Shown here in pieces: positions 25,290 through 34,519 of a stretch of 60,595 nt of DNA; position 1 is the stretch's first letter; every line of letters starts with the position of its first letter. A program made the translations under genes and the position numbers. The notes beneath the pieces are model-generated. The model was not told the DNA's origin. It saw only the letters and a program-made list of their open reading frames with translations, and did no database searches. This stretch comes from CAYHPY01 sp964358485 (GTDB lineage Bacteria; Elusimicrobiota; Elusimicrobia; UBA1565; UBA9628): contig CAYHPY010000010.1 of NCBI GenBank assembly GCA_964358485.1, forward strand, positions 1-60,595, read 5' to 3'.

Positions 25290-25303
25290 GGGCCTTTCGG
25301 CCC
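25290..25303 (-). terminator. GGGCC-hairpin after the MFS gene
   Basis: GGGCC, a TTTC loop and GGCCC lie 5 bp beyond the stop of the gene ending at 25309. On the minus strand the stem is followed by ATGTTAAAAC, a weak tract. A similar GGCC/GAAA hairpin occurs in two other intergenic regions. Confidence 0.4.
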
Positions 25304-25308
25304 GATTT

Positions 25309-27744
25309 TCACCGGCGGCGGATGGCGCGGTCGGCGAACCAGCCGCCCACGGGCAAGGCCAGGGCGACCCCGGCGTGCAGGAGGAATTTCCCCAGCACTC
25401 CCAGGCCCGTCAGGAGCCCCGCGGCGCCCGGGATGAAGGGCAGGGCGGCCAACAGCAGGGCCGCGGCGACGACTCCCAGCAGAACCCCGGCGTAGCCCCC
25501 GGCGGTTTTCTCGATGGGGGCGTTGAAGGCCGTTTTCAATTCCTCGGGCTTGGTCGCCGACGCCAACTTGCGCTGGATGAAGAACAGGGCCGCGCCCACG
25601 GGCACCAGGGCGGCCGCCAGCCACGGGAAGGGGTTGAAGGCGGCCAGGTCGCCGAAGAGGGGCTTGAGGATCAGCATCAGCACGATCGAGAGCGCCGTCA
25701 TCGCCGAGCCGGAGAAGGCCAAAGCCTTCTGGACCTTGGCGGGGTCGGCCGGAAGCTTTTCCTGGAAGTAGGAATTAAGCTTGATGGAGGCCGCCACTTG
25801 AAAAAAGCCGAAGGGGATGAGGGCCGCGGCCAGCACGGTGCCGGGCACCCAATTGACGCCCATGAACATCAGCGCGCTGAAGGGCAAAGTCAGGTTGAAC
25901 GCCATCACCCCGAGCAGGGCCATGGCGGGCACGCCCCACAGGGTCCAGCGCAGCATCGAGCTCCGCTCGCCCTGGGCCAATTCCTCGGGGGTCTTTTGCG
26001 CCTCTTTCTTTTTGCCGATCCGCTCCAGGATGAGGAAGGTGGCCGCCAGGAGCAGGCCGCCGAGGCTGAACATCCCGACCAGGTTGCCCTGAACCTCGGA
26101 CATTCCCGCCGAGCCGGCGATGAGCTTGCCGTAACCGGGGGTGATGAGCCGATAGATGAGGACGTTCATGATGTCGAAGATGACCGCCCCCATCAGGGAG
26201 TACTTCAAAAACGGGGTCTTGAAGACGAAGTCCTTGCCTTCCTCCATGTTCCCGAAAAGCTGCTTGAAGGCGTTCTTGACCTTCTGCCAGGCGCCGACCT
26301 TCGGGGCGCCCGGGACCGGGGCCTCGGCCTTCACCGGGGCGGGGGCGGCCTTGGCGATCGCGGCTTCGACCCGCTGGGCCGCCTTCCAAGGAATGACCTT
26401 GAGCATCATGAACAGCATCAACCCAAGGAGGATCGTGGCGGGATAGAGGGCCGTGATCCAGCCGGCGCCCAAGGTGACCACGAGCGCCCCCAGAATCATC
26501 GGGGCGGGCACGGCCACGATCTCGGCCAGAAGCTGCCACCAAGTGCGGAATTTCTGCTGGCTGACGCCCTGCTCGGCCAGGATGAACTTGCGCAAAGTGC
26601 CTTCCGCGGTCACGGCGACTCCGGTGACGATTCCATTGAGCGCGTAAAAGACGAACATCAGGGGCAGGGGCATCATCCCCGTGCCGAGGAGGAAGACCAT
26701 CGCTCCCAAGGAGATCGCCCGCAGGGCGTGCGCCCCGTAAAAGGTCTTGGTCAGCCCGAACTTCTCGCTGAAGAAATGGGCCAACTGCTGGCCGACCATG
26801 CTGCCGATGCTCGCGAAAATGGTGACCTGCGCCAGGATCGAGAAGTCGCCGAAGGCGTTCTCGGTGAGCTGGGCCATCGACGCGCCCTGGGCCTCGAGGC
26901 CGAGCTGCATGACGAGCATGCCGCCGATGAGGGCGGCGACCGTCGCTCCCAGTCCAAGCCAGCCTTTGCCGGATTTCTTCCCTTCCTCGGGTTTTCCCGA
27001 CGGGGGAGCCGGGGGTTCGGCCGGGCCGTTCTGGGTCTCGGCGGAGGTCGCGGAAGGCGGAGCTTGAGAGGGGCTGGCGCCCAGGCGAGCCTGAGGGTCG
27101 ACATCCGCCTTGGCGTCCTGCGCGGCCACGGTCTGAGCGGGGGTCGCGTCCTGGGGCAGGCTCTGGAGGGAGCGCCCGGTGAACAAGGCCTTGAGGCCCG
27201 CGAAGCGGGAGCCGATGCGCCGAGATAAGCTCGCGCGGGCCGGAGCCGCGACGCCCGAAGCCTCGGAGGCGGCCTCGGCCGCGGGCAGGGCGATTTCCGG
27301 AACGATGATCGGGGTTTCCGCGAGCGACCCGGGAACGGCGGGGGCGGCCGAGGGCGCGGGCGCCTCATCGGAGGAGCCCGGGAGATACGGCGCGGCGGCG
27401 TCGAGGCTCTCCAGGACGGAAACGGAGTCCGTCCCGAGAAAATCGGGGGAAGCGGAGAGACTGGGGGCGGCCGAGAGGCCGGAAACCTTGATGTTGGGAG
27501 AGGCAATCCCGGGCAAGGAGGAGGCCCGGAAAGCGGAAGGGCCGGAGTAAAGCCCGCCGGAGCTGGTCCGAGTCCCCGCGCGCAAGGCCCCGCCCGCGGC
27601 GGAGCCCCCGCCGAGGCCGGTGTTGATCTTGACGGGAACGATTTTCGCGGCCTGGGCGTAGAGGTCGGGGCCGGGAGCCACGACGATGAGACTGCCCGCG
27701 ATCAGCGAGGCGAGAAAGCGAACGGCGGGCTTGGGGGCGGCCAC
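25309..27744 (-). CDS. MFS-type transporter with signal peptide and ~250-residue Ala/Pro/Ser-rich N-terminal region
   Basis: An 811-residue protein. I start at GTG 27744, because TATAAT stands exactly 6 nt upstream; the frame is open further but that part lies before the promoter. Residues ~1-30 are a signal peptide (PAVRFLASLIAGSLIVVAP…YAQ). Residues ~35-265 are Ala/Pro/Ser/Gly-rich with short motifs (SAAPSLSASPDFL, APYLPGSSDEAP). From ~270 a 12-helix MFS-like domain follows, with a long soluble loop (KVIPWKAAQRVEAAIAKAAP…) between the halves. If the signal peptide is cleaved, the N terminus of the transporter is periplasmic, the reverse of normal MFS topology. The substrate is unknown. A smaller protein of the same design lies at 42655-44439. 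Confidence 0.75.
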   Translation of the reverse strand: MAAPKPAVRFLASLIAGSLIVVAPGPDLYAQAAKIVPVKINTGLGGGSAAGGALRAGTRTSSGGLYSGPSAFRASSLPGIASPNIKVSGLSAAPSLSASPDFLGTDSVSVLESLDAAAPYLPGSSDEAPAPSAAPAVPGSLAETPIIVPEIALPAAEAASEASGVAAPARASLSRRIGSRFAGLKALFTGRSLQSLPQDATPAQTVAAQDAKADVDPQARLGASPSQAPPSATSAETQNGPAEPPAPPSGKPEEGKKSGKGWLGLGATVAALIGGMLVMQLGLEAQGASMAQLTENAFGDFSILAQVTIFASIGSMVGQQLAHFFSEKFGLTKTFYGAHALRAISLGAMVFLLGTGMMPLPLMFVFYALNGIVTGVAVTAEGTLRKFILAEQGVSQQKFRTWWQLLAEIVAVPAPMILGALVVTLGAGWITALYPATILLGLMLFMMLKVIPWKAAQRVEAAIAKAAPAPVKAEAPVPGAPKVGAWQKVKNAFKQLFGNMEEGKDFVFKTPFLKYSLMGAVIFDIMNVLIYRLITPGYGKLIAGSAGMSEVQGNLVGMFSLGGLLLAATFLILERIGKKKEAQKTPEELAQGERSSMLRWTLWGVPAMALLGVMAFNLTLPFSALMFMGVNWVPGTVLAAALIPFGFFQVAASIKLNSYFQEKLPADPAKVQKALAFSGSAMTALSIVLMLILKPLFGDLAAFNPFPWLAAALVPVGAALFFIQRKLASATKPEELKTAFNAPIEKTAGGYAGVLLGVVAAALLLAALPFIPGAAGLLTGLGVLGKFLLHAGVALALPVGGWFADRAIRRR

Positions 27745-27756
27745 GCACCCATTATA
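27745..27756 (-). promoter_or_regulatory. Leaderless -10 element of the MFS gene
   Basis: On the minus strand TATAAT (27751-27756) is followed by GGGTGC and the GTG start codon, so transcription should begin at the G of GTG. No good -35 hexamer is seen. Confidence 0.6.
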
Positions 27757-27843
27757 AGGAAAGCCGCGCGAAACCATGCGGGTCCTTCGGGCCAAAATGA
27801 AAGAAACAATGGACCTAGACGCTCTGGGACCAAGGAACCAGAC

Positions 27844-28767
27844 TCAAGAACGGCCGTCGGAAACGGCCCGCCAACTCAGCAGGGAACCGGCCACTACCAG
27901 GCCGCAGCCGGCCCACAGGCCCGTCCCGGGCCGCACCCCGAGATACAGGCAGGAGAATATCGTCGAAAGAAGAGGCGTGAAATAAGAAGCCGCGGCCACC
28001 AAGGCCACGTCCCCCTTGCGCATGGACGCTTCCCAGCATTCATACCCGGCCGCCGTCGCCAATCCCAGGGCCAGGGCTTCCCCCGCCGCGGCCGGGGTCC
28101 AGGATCCGAAAAAAGAGCCGCCCCCTCCGGGCCCAAGGCCCAAGACGGCCAAACCCAAGAGCGCCGCTCCCGTCGTCATCATGAAAGAGCCCACGGCGCT
28201 CTCCGAACGCCCCCCCATCCAACGGGCGGTCAGATTGGAGTACAGCGCCCAGAGCACGGCGCCGAACGCCGCCAGCAGATGAACCCCGGGACGCCGCGCC
28301 GCGCCCGCGAGCATCTCCGAAATCGAAACTCCCGCCCCGTCGCTCATGGCCAGAAGTACCCCGCCCAAGGCCAACAGGGAGCCGGGGATGATCAGGGGAC
28401 CGGCGGTTTTTCCCAAAAGCGCGAGGGAAAACAAAATCGTCAGCGACGGCCAAAGATAATTGGCCAAGCCCACGCCCAGGACCTCCGCCCGGTCCGCGGA
28501 CAGCCCGATGGCCAGGTAGAACGAGAGCAGGTAAAGCACGAACAGGCTCCCGCAGCCGAAAATGTAACGCGCGGGGAGCCCCCCGCTCCCCCTCCCGCCT
28601 TGCCGCAGGCGGCAGAGCGCTCCCGCCGCCAGGTAAACCCCGGCGCCCCCGGCCAGCGGCCCCACCCGCTCCGACAAGCTCCGGGCCAGGCCGACGGTCA
28701 CGCTCCACAGGACGATGGCCGCCAGGCCGAGGATGGTGGCCCTGTTCTTATCCGAGGAATCAATCAA
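27844..28767 (-). CDS. yddG: YddG-like aromatic amino-acid exporter (DMT superfamily)
   Basis: A 307-residue protein with ten membrane helices. It follows Escherichia coli YddG closely as I remember it: TILGLAAIVLWSVTVGLARS at the start, then VGLANYLWPSLTILFSLALL, IGAxxW-type FGAVLWALYSNLTARW, and VAAASYFTPLLSTIFSCLYL. YddG exports aromatic amino acids; the paralogous fold here is convincing but the substrate is assumed. The start is TTG 28767; TAGACT lies 7 nt before it. It is divergent from the symporter gene at 28859. Confidence 0.82.
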   Translation of the reverse strand: MIDSSDKNRATILGLAAIVLWSVTVGLARSLSERVGPLAGGAGVYLAAGALCRLRQGGRGSGGLPARYIFGCGSLFVLYLLSFYLAIGLSADRAEVLGVGLANYLWPSLTILFSLALLGKTAGPLIIPGSLLALGGVLLAMSDGAGVSISEMLAGAARRPGVHLLAAFGAVLWALYSNLTARWMGGRSESAVGSFMMTTGAALLGLAVLGLGPGGGGSFFGSWTPAAAGEALALGLATAAGYECWEASMRKGDVALVAAASYFTPLLSTIFSCLYLGVRPGTGLWAGCGLVVAGSLLSWRAVSDGRS

Positions 28768-28858
28768 GAGGCTAAGTCTAACAAGAAGAACGGCCGGGAC
28801 GCGACGCCCGGAACGCCCCGGCTTGCCTTGCCGGGCCCGGGAGTGTCAAGATGTTCCC

Positions 28859-30169
28859 ATGAGCGAACCCGCCGTGGACTCGAAGGCGCGGCCCCTGCAT
28901 CACAAGATTTTCGCGGGCCTGCTCCTGGGCGCCGGCCTGGGCCTCTTGGGCAAGGCGATCTTGGGCGAGAGCCCCGCCCTGGCCTGGACGGCGGCCAACG
29001 TCGCCAACCCGCTGGGCCAGGTTTTTCTGAGGCTCGTCTTCATGGCCGTGGTCCCGCTCGTGGTGTCGGCCCTGGCCTTGGGCGTGGCGGAGATCGGCGA
29101 GATCGGCCGGGTGGGCCGGGTCGGGGTGAGGACGCTTCTTTTGACCCTGGTCTTCTCCTCCATCGCGGTCCTCATCGGCGTGGGCGCGGCCAACCTCTTC
29201 AAGCCGGGCGTGGGCCTGCCCGCCGAAGCGCGCGAGAAGCTCATGGCCTCGGTCCAAAGCCAGACCGTCAAAACCAGCCTCGACAACGCCGCCAAAAAAA
29301 AGACCCTCGTGCAAACCCTGATCGGGGTGATTCCAAAAAATCCGCTGGCCGAGGCCGTGGACGCCTTCGAGGGCGGGCTCATCCCGCTGATGTTTTTCGC
29401 CCTGATGGTGGGGCTCTCGATGTCGCTGATCGGGCCCGAAAAGGCGGCGCCTTTGAAGGCCCTGCTGGAATCGGTGCTGGCGGTGATGCTGAGGATCATC
29501 GAGATGGCCATGACCTTGGCCCCCTACGGGGTGGCCGGGCTGATGTTCTCGGTGTCGGCCACGGCCGGGGTCGACGCGCTCCGGATGCTGGCGGGCTATT
29601 TCCTATTGGTGATCACGGCCCTCGTCCTTCACCTGGCCGTGGTCTACTCCGCCGCCATTTACCTCGTCGCCCGGCGCTCCCCCCTGGAATTTTTCAAGGG
29701 AATCACCGAGGTGATGATGACGGCCTTCGCCACGAGCTCGAGCAACGCCACCTTGCCCCTGTCGCTCCAGGTGGCGCGCGAGAAGCTCAAACTTCCCCGG
29801 GACATCGGAAATTTCGTGCTGACCATCGGCGCGACGGCCAACCAGAACGGGACCGCCCTATACGAGGGCATCACCGTCCTGTTTTTGGCCCAGTTCTTCG
29901 GCGTGGACCTGACCTTGGGCCAGCAATTCACCGTGGTCGTCATGTCGGTGGTGGCCGGAGTGGGAACCGCCGGAGTGCCGGGCGGCTCCCTGCCGCTGAT
30001 CGCGGTGGTCCTTCAGTCGGTGGGCGTGCCGGGCGAAGGCATCGGCATCATCCTGGGAGTCGACCGCATCCTCGACATGAGCCGGACGGTGCTCAACGTC
30101 ACGGGGGACTTGACCATCGCCGCTTGCGTGTCGGCGATGGAGGAGACTAGTCCCCCGACCAGGGGTTAA
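28859..30169 (+). CDS. Dicarboxylate/amino acid:cation symporter (DAACS/GltP family)
   Basis: A 436-residue protein starting at ATG 28859 (MSEPAVDSKARPLHHK). Family motifs are clear: FLRLVFMAVVPLVVSALALG, the serine-rich re-entrant loop ATSSSNATLPLS, TIGATANQNGTALYEG (the NMDGT region, with Gln in place of Met-Asp), GTAGVPGGSLPL and DRILDMSRTVLNVTGD. It imports glutamate, aspartate or C4-dicarboxylates with Na+ or H+. The NQNGT variant may change cation coupling or substrate. The 3' end overlaps the convergent gene at 30147 by 23 bp. Confidence 0.92.
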   Translation: MSEPAVDSKARPLHHKIFAGLLLGAGLGLLGKAILGESPALAWTAANVANPLGQVFLRLVFMAVVPLVVSALALGVAEIGEIGRVGRVGVRTLLLTLVFSSIAVLIGVGAANLFKPGVGLPAEAREKLMASVQSQTVKTSLDNAAKKKTLVQTLIGVIPKNPLAEAVDAFEGGLIPLMFFALMVGLSMSLIGPEKAAPLKALLESVLAVMLRIIEMAMTLAPYGVAGLMFSVSATAGVDALRMLAGYFLLVITALVLHLAVVYSAAIYLVARRSPLEFFKGITEVMMTAFATSSSNATLPLSLQVAREKLKLPRDIGNFVLTIGATANQNGTALYEGITVLFLAQFFGVDLTLGQQFTVVVMSVVAGVGTAGVPGGSLPLIAVVLQSVGVPGEGIGIILGVDRILDMSRTVLNVTGDLTIAACVSAMEETSPPTRG

Positions 30170-31772
30170 AGCCGCCCCCGCGCATGGGGGCCTCGTCGCA
30201 GAGCTTTCGGAATAAATCCAACTGTTGGGGCGTGGCGCCCCGCCGCTCCAGGCCGTCGTAGCCCATGGCGTAATTCAGATTGTACTCGGTCGAGGACCAG
30301 GGCCGGCCCTTGTAGGACGCCACCCCTTGGGCGGAGGCCCGGATGGAGTCGTCGGAGACCGTGCCCAACGCCACGGCCGAGGCCACCGCGTCCTCCAATC
30401 CCAAGGAGGCGGAGAGCTCCCGGTTGTTCACGGGCTCGGGGTCCAGCGCCGATAGGCGGAAGGCCCCGCCGCCCAGGTCCTTGGAGACGCGCAGTCCGCG
30501 GCGACGGAAGAAATCCGCCATGTCGTCCTGGCTCGTCCCGTCTTTGAAGGTCAGCACCACCTGCCGCGTCCAGGACGACTCGTCCTTGAGCGGCGTCGCG
30601 TAAAACACCGCGGGCTTGCGCCCGATGCGGGCGGCCGCGCCGGACTTGGAAAGCCGCTCGGCGCCCACGCGCCAACTGCCGTCCTTGACCTCGAGAACCC
30701 GCAAGCCGAACTCGTTGAGCGTCGCGGCGATTTCGTCCTCGCCCGCGCCGCTCTTGAAGATCAACCTCAATTGATCGGCCTCCGAAATTTCTTGGGCGGA
30801 AGGGGTGGCGTAGAGGACCGGCCCTTCCTTGGCCAGCTTCTTGGCGACGGTCTCGGCCCGGTTCTTGCCCGTGACCGCGACCATGTAGAATCCGTCCCAG
30901 CTCTTGGAAAGCAGACGCAGGCCCAACTTCTCGAGCACCGCGGCGACCCCGGCCTCCGGGGCGGACTTCTTGAAGCGCAGGCGGATCTGCCGCTCCTTGG
31001 GCGGCTCGGGCGCGGGCAGGCGGCGCAGTTCGGGGTCCAGATTCTTGCGCGCCACCACGGCCCGGAAGGCGCCCACGAAGCGCTCGCCCCGGTTCCATTC
31101 CACGACGAACTCCACCTTGCCGATTTTCGGAAGGTCCCGGGAAGACTTCACCGAGACCGTGGGCGCCGCACCCGCCGCCAAGTCCAAGCCCATGGCCTTG
31201 AGCTGGCGGGTCCAGCCGGCTTTGCGGCGGGAAAGGGTTTCGTTCAGGAAAGCACGGTCCTCGGCGGAGATTTCCGGGGCGTAGGAGATCCCCCCAAGGA
31301 GAGGGGACGACCGGCGGGCCTTCTTGGGCGCCGCTCCCGGCCATTGCGGAGCGTCGGAGGAGCCCGGGAGAACGGGACGAACCTCTCCCGACAAAGCGCC
31401 GCTGAGGCGCGCGCCCGCGTCCCAGGAGGCCTCGGTGCCGACGGAGGGCTTGGACAGGGCCTCCAACTCGGGCTCAATCGTCTCCGCCAACCCGGAAAGG
31501 CGCTCGGCGGGAGTTTCGGCGGCGCCCGGGGCTTCCAGCGAAGGAGCCGCGGCGGGCGCAAGCCGCGGAGCTTGGTGAGAACCGGGAAGGGAGGCGCCTA
31601 GGACGGGGGCGGCGAGAATGCCGGGGCGGACCTGGCCCAATCGCGCGGACCCGAAGAAGCCCGCGGGCACGGTCAGGACCGGTCCGGAGCGGGCCCCGGC
31701 CTTGACCGAAACGGCCGCCTCCGATGGGGAGCCCAAAAGCGCGAAAGTCAAAATCAGGAGAAAAATGTTCAT
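30147..31772 (-). CDS. Secreted protein with three prodomain-like (fervidolysin/I9-type) repeats
   Basis: A 541-residue protein. A signal peptide (MNIFLLILTFALLGSPSEAA) is followed by an Ala/Pro/Gly-rich region (20-165; APRLAPAAAPSLEAP, VLPGSSDAPQW). A mixed domain (~170-260) follows, then three repeats of about 65 residues beginning RQIRLRFKKSAPEAGVAAVLEKLGLRLL, QLRLIFKSGAGEDEIAATLNEFGLRVLE and RQVVLTFKDGTSQDDMADFFRRRGLRV (quoted in part). Each fits the beta-alpha-beta fold of subtilase prodomains such as that of fervidolysin. No protease domain is present, so the repeats may be stand-alone inhibitors or chaperones. TATAAT about 34 nt upstream and GGAGG before the ATG give it a normal leader. 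Confidence 0.7.
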   Translation of the reverse strand: MNIFLLILTFALLGSPSEAAVSVKAGARSGPVLTVPAGFFGSARLGQVRPGILAAPVLGASLPGSHQAPRLAPAAAPSLEAPGAAETPAERLSGLAETIEPELEALSKPSVGTEASWDAGARLSGALSGEVRPVLPGSSDAPQWPGAAPKKARRSSPLLGGISYAPEISAEDRAFLNETLSRRKAGWTRQLKAMGLDLAAGAAPTVSVKSSRDLPKIGKVEFVVEWNRGERFVGAFRAVVARKNLDPELRRLPAPEPPKERQIRLRFKKSAPEAGVAAVLEKLGLRLLSKSWDGFYMVAVTGKNRAETVAKKLAKEGPVLYATPSAQEISEADQLRLIFKSGAGEDEIAATLNEFGLRVLEVKDGSWRVGAERLSKSGAAARIGRKPAVFYATPLKDESSWTRQVVLTFKDGTSQDDMADFFRRRGLRVSKDLGGGAFRLSALDPEPVNNRELSASLGLEDAVASAVALGTVSDDSIRASAQGVASYKGRPWSSTEYNLNYAMGYDGLERRGATPQQLDLFRKLCDEAPMRGGGFNPWSGD

Positions 31773-31803
31773 GGCAGGATAAACCTCCGGAAAGGCCGGA
31801 AAG

Positions 31804-31809
31804 ATTATA
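31804..31809 (-). promoter_or_regulatory. -10 element of the prodomain-repeat gene (leadered)
   Basis: TATAAT on the minus strand, 31 nt before the ATG at 31772, with GGAGG about 13 nt before the ATG. This is one of the few promoters here that yields a leader with a ribosome-binding site. Confidence 0.5.
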
Positions 31810-31925
31810 CCGCCGTCGGGGGAACGCGCTCTGGGCCGGAAGGGAAGGCGCCGGGCGGAAAACGGCCTACCCCGCCCTGGGTCCCGCGGACGCGATTTGC
31901 AATATTGGTATACTCCCTGCCGGAA

Positions 31926-33980
31926 ATGGACACCGGTCTAGACGCCAATCCCCTGATCCGCCGGGCCTGGCTCCCGTTTTTGCTGATCGCGCTCTGGATC
32001 AACCTGGAAAGCGTCGTCTTCGGCCCCTTTTCCTACGTGCCCGTCTCGGAATTCGGCGAGACCATCTTCCCGTTGAGCATGCTGGTTTCCTCCGACGCCC
32101 TGGGCCCGGGGATCCATTATTGGCTTCCCTCGATCGCCTGCGGCGTGGACCGCCTGGCCAACACGATCACCCATCCGCATCCACTGACCCTGCTGACCCG
32201 TTTTTTCCCCGGCTGGATCGCCCTTCAGCTTTACCTGCTGATTTATTACTTCACCCCCGGGTACTTCACCTACAGGCTCTGCGTGGACAACCTCAAGATG
32301 TCCCAGCGGGCGGGAATCTTCGCCGGGGCCGCGATGGCGTGCTCCAGCGGCCTCACGGGAGGGCTCGGGAACGTGACCCTTCCCATGCTGCTCTGGAGCC
32401 TGGACAAGCTTCTGGACGCCGGCTGGGTCCGAGGCCTGCTCGGCGCGGCCCTCGCCGGATTTCTTTACTCCCTCGGGGCCTCGGCGGTCGTTTCCATGCC
32501 GTTCTGCTATCTCTGGGGGCTGGGCTGGTTCTGGCTGGTCCGGGGCCGATTCTCCGTCCGCTTTCTGGTCCTGTATTCCGTCATGATCGCGTGCTCGATC
32601 CCCGTGCACCTCCAGGAACTGTGGGCCATGCTCCTCCAAGCGCCGTTGTCGCACCGCAATCAATGGACCCCCCTGATGGACTGCGGCGTCTTCGGCTGGG
32701 CCAAGCCGCTGGGCACGGCGATCAGCCTGTTGTTCGAGAACTTCACCCCCGTCACGGCCTTCGCCTTTCTCGGACTGGCCGTGTCCCGCTTCAAGCCGGG
32801 GCGTTTCGGCCGGGTATGGGCGATGCTGGCGCTCACCGTGGCGGCCGCCGGGCTGGCGCCGTGGATCAAGGGCTGCATGGGAGAAAGCGCGGGGGTCCTC
32901 AAGGGAGTCCACCTCCACCGTTTTCACCTCATCTACCCGTTGGCGGCCGCGTTGTGCGGCGGAGTCGGAATCGAGCTCCTCGGCGCGCGGAAATGGCCTT
33001 TTCCGACGGCCATGGCCCTGATCCTGGCCCCCTTGATTTACGTGAAATCAAAGTCCATCCCGGACTATCTCCTTTACGGGGGCTACACCGCTCTTTTCAA
33101 GAGCCCCCTGATCGCGGAACTCGCTCAAAAGAAAGACCCCTCCGACCCGTTCCGGGTGACGACCTTCACCCACCGGCTTCTGCCCGGCTTCGCGCACGCC
33201 TACGGCCTCGAAACGGTGGACGGCTACATCAACCTTTATCCCCGAAGCTACATGAAGTTCTGGTCCAAGGTCATCGAGCCGGTCATGACGCGGGAAACCT
33301 GGCTGAAGGATTATTTCGGCGGCTGGGGCAGCCAAATTTACCTCTACCTCCGCTCCGTTTATGAATGGCCCGACGGGGTGCTTTTCGCCGACCATTACCG
33401 CCTCCCCCTTCTTTCCCTGGCCAACGCCAAGTTCGTCATTTCCAGGCATCCCCTCGAAGACCCGAATTTCAAACTCCTCACGCCCCAGCGGCCGTGGTAC
33501 AAAATCCATCCGAAGACGCTGATCAAAATGCGGCTCTCCGAGGAGTTCACCGGAAAAACCTACCTATTCATCTACGAGAACAGGTCCGTTCTGCCGCGGG
33601 CCTTTCTTGTCCCGGCCGTCCGAACCTACCCGAGCGCCGATGAGCTTTGGTCCGGCATGGCCAAGGCCTCGGTGGAGGATTTCAAAAAGGCGGTTTTCGT
33701 GGAGGCTTCCGCCTGGCCGGGCAAACCCCTTGCGGCGGGCTTTCGCAAGGGACGAATCGAGCGGGCCCTGCACGGAGCCGACCGGGTTTCCCTGTCGGTG
33801 GACATGGACGGTCCCGGGATTATGGTCGTCTCGAACAATCACAACCCGTACTGGAAATGCCGCGTGGACGGCGCGGAGCGCCCCATATTCCCGGCCTACG
33901 GGACGTTTTGGGGCGTGGCTCTGCGCAAGGGCGACAAGGCCGTGGAATTCTCCTACGAACCGCCCTACCGCCTTTTTTGA
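31926..33980 (+). CDS. Large multi-pass membrane protein (YfhO/DUF6044-like)
   Basis: A 684-residue protein with about 10-12 membrane helices in its first 400 residues and a soluble C-terminal part. ATG 31926 is chosen because TATACT lies 11 nt before it, and the TTG at 31905 is inside the promoter. The motif GVHLHRFHLIYPLAAALCGG is typical of DUF6044 proteins, and the overall plan (helical N-terminal half, C-terminal beta-rich domain with SLSVDMDGPGIMVVSNNHNPYWK) resembles the YfhO family of GT-C-type membrane enzymes. Such proteins are linked to surface glycan synthesis or to modification of exported polymers. The assignment to a subfamily is tentative. Convergent with the cyclophilin gene. 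Confidence 0.7.
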   Translation: MDTGLDANPLIRRAWLPFLLIALWINLESVVFGPFSYVPVSEFGETIFPLSMLVSSDALGPGIHYWLPSIACGVDRLANTITHPHPLTLLTRFFPGWIALQLYLLIYYFTPGYFTYRLCVDNLKMSQRAGIFAGAAMACSSGLTGGLGNVTLPMLLWSLDKLLDAGWVRGLLGAALAGFLYSLGASAVVSMPFCYLWGLGWFWLVRGRFSVRFLVLYSVMIACSIPVHLQELWAMLLQAPLSHRNQWTPLMDCGVFGWAKPLGTAISLLFENFTPVTAFAFLGLAVSRFKPGRFGRVWAMLALTVAAAGLAPWIKGCMGESAGVLKGVHLHRFHLIYPLAAALCGGVGIELLGARKWPFPTAMALILAPLIYVKSKSIPDYLLYGGYTALFKSPLIAELAQKKDPSDPFRVTTFTHRLLPGFAHAYGLETVDGYINLYPRSYMKFWSKVIEPVMTRETWLKDYFGGWGSQIYLYLRSVYEWPDGVLFADHYRLPLLSLANAKFVISRHPLEDPNFKLLTPQRPWYKIHPKTLIKMRLSEEFTGKTYLFIYENRSVLPRAFLVPAVRTYPSADELWSGMAKASVEDFKKAVFVEASAWPGKPLAAGFRKGRIERALHGADRVSLSVDMDGPGIMVVSNNHNPYWKCRVDGAERPIFPAYGTFWGVALRKGDKAVEFSYEPPYRLF

Positions 33981-33989
33981 CCGGCGGCG

Positions 33990-34409
33990 CTAGCCTTCGA
34001 TCGTCAGCGTTTCGATCTTGTCGCCCTGGGCGATGGCGTTGACGATCTCGATGTCGGCGGTGCGGCCGAACACCGTGTGGACGCCGTCCAGGTGAGGGGT
34101 GGCCACATGCGTGATGAAGAACTGGCTGCCGCCGGTGTCCTTGCCGGCGTGGGCCATGGAGAGGGTCCCCGGGGTGTGCTTCTGCTTGTTGATCTCGCAC
34201 TTGATCTTGTAGCCCGGCCCGCCGGTCCCGGTCCCCAACGGACAGCCTCCCTGGATCATGAAATTCTTGATGACCCGGTGAAAGCTCAGGCCGTTGTAAT
34301 ACCCCTTCTTGGCGAGCGTGACGAAATTTTTGACCGTATTGGGGGCGTCGGCGTCGAAAAGGTCCAGATGGATGGTCCCTTTGTTGGTCTTCATGGTCGC
34401 GGTGGACAT
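33990..34409 (-). CDS. Cyclophilin-type peptidyl-prolyl cis-trans isomerase
   Basis: A 139-residue cytoplasmic cyclophilin. Typical motifs: VKNFVTLAKKGYYNGLSFHRVIKNFMIQGGCP (in part), GTGTGGPGYKIKCE, LSMAHAGKDTGGSQFFITH and LDGVHTVFGRT. The active-site Arg (FHRV) and the QFFI segment are intact. It has no signal peptide, so it acts in the cytoplasm on proline isomerisation during folding. AGGAG lies before the ATG and a sigma-70 promoter further up gives about 20 nt of leader. The PGTLSMA segment is the expected hydrophobic pocket. Confidence 0.95.
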   Translation of the reverse strand: MSTATMKTNKGTIHLDLFDADAPNTVKNFVTLAKKGYYNGLSFHRVIKNFMIQGGCPLGTGTGGPGYKIKCEINKQKHTPGTLSMAHAGKDTGGSQFFITHVATPHLDGVHTVFGRTADIEIVNAIAQGDKIETLTIEG

Positions 34410-34437
34410 GGTTCTCTCCTTTTTCCCGTCGCCTCCG

Positions 34438-34467
34438 AGTTTACATTGATCGGCGGGGGGGTGTCAA
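34438..34467 (-). promoter_or_regulatory. Sigma-70 promoter of the cyclophilin gene
   Basis: On the minus strand TTGACA (34462-34467), an 18-nt spacer and TAAACT (34438-34443). The predicted mRNA has a ~22-nt leader with AGGAG before the ATG at 34409. This is a contrast to the leaderless genes nearby. Confidence 0.75.
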
Positions 34468-34519
34468 AGCCCGGCGGGGCGGGGAGCGCGCCGGGGCTTT
34501 TGTTACAATAGCCGCCCGC

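Noticed and set aside
25015..27228. 737-codon plus-strand frame across the MFS gene
   Set aside because: Its product is His/Gly/Glu/Gln-rich without folds, the usual complement of hydrophobic codons; the minus strand encodes the transporter.
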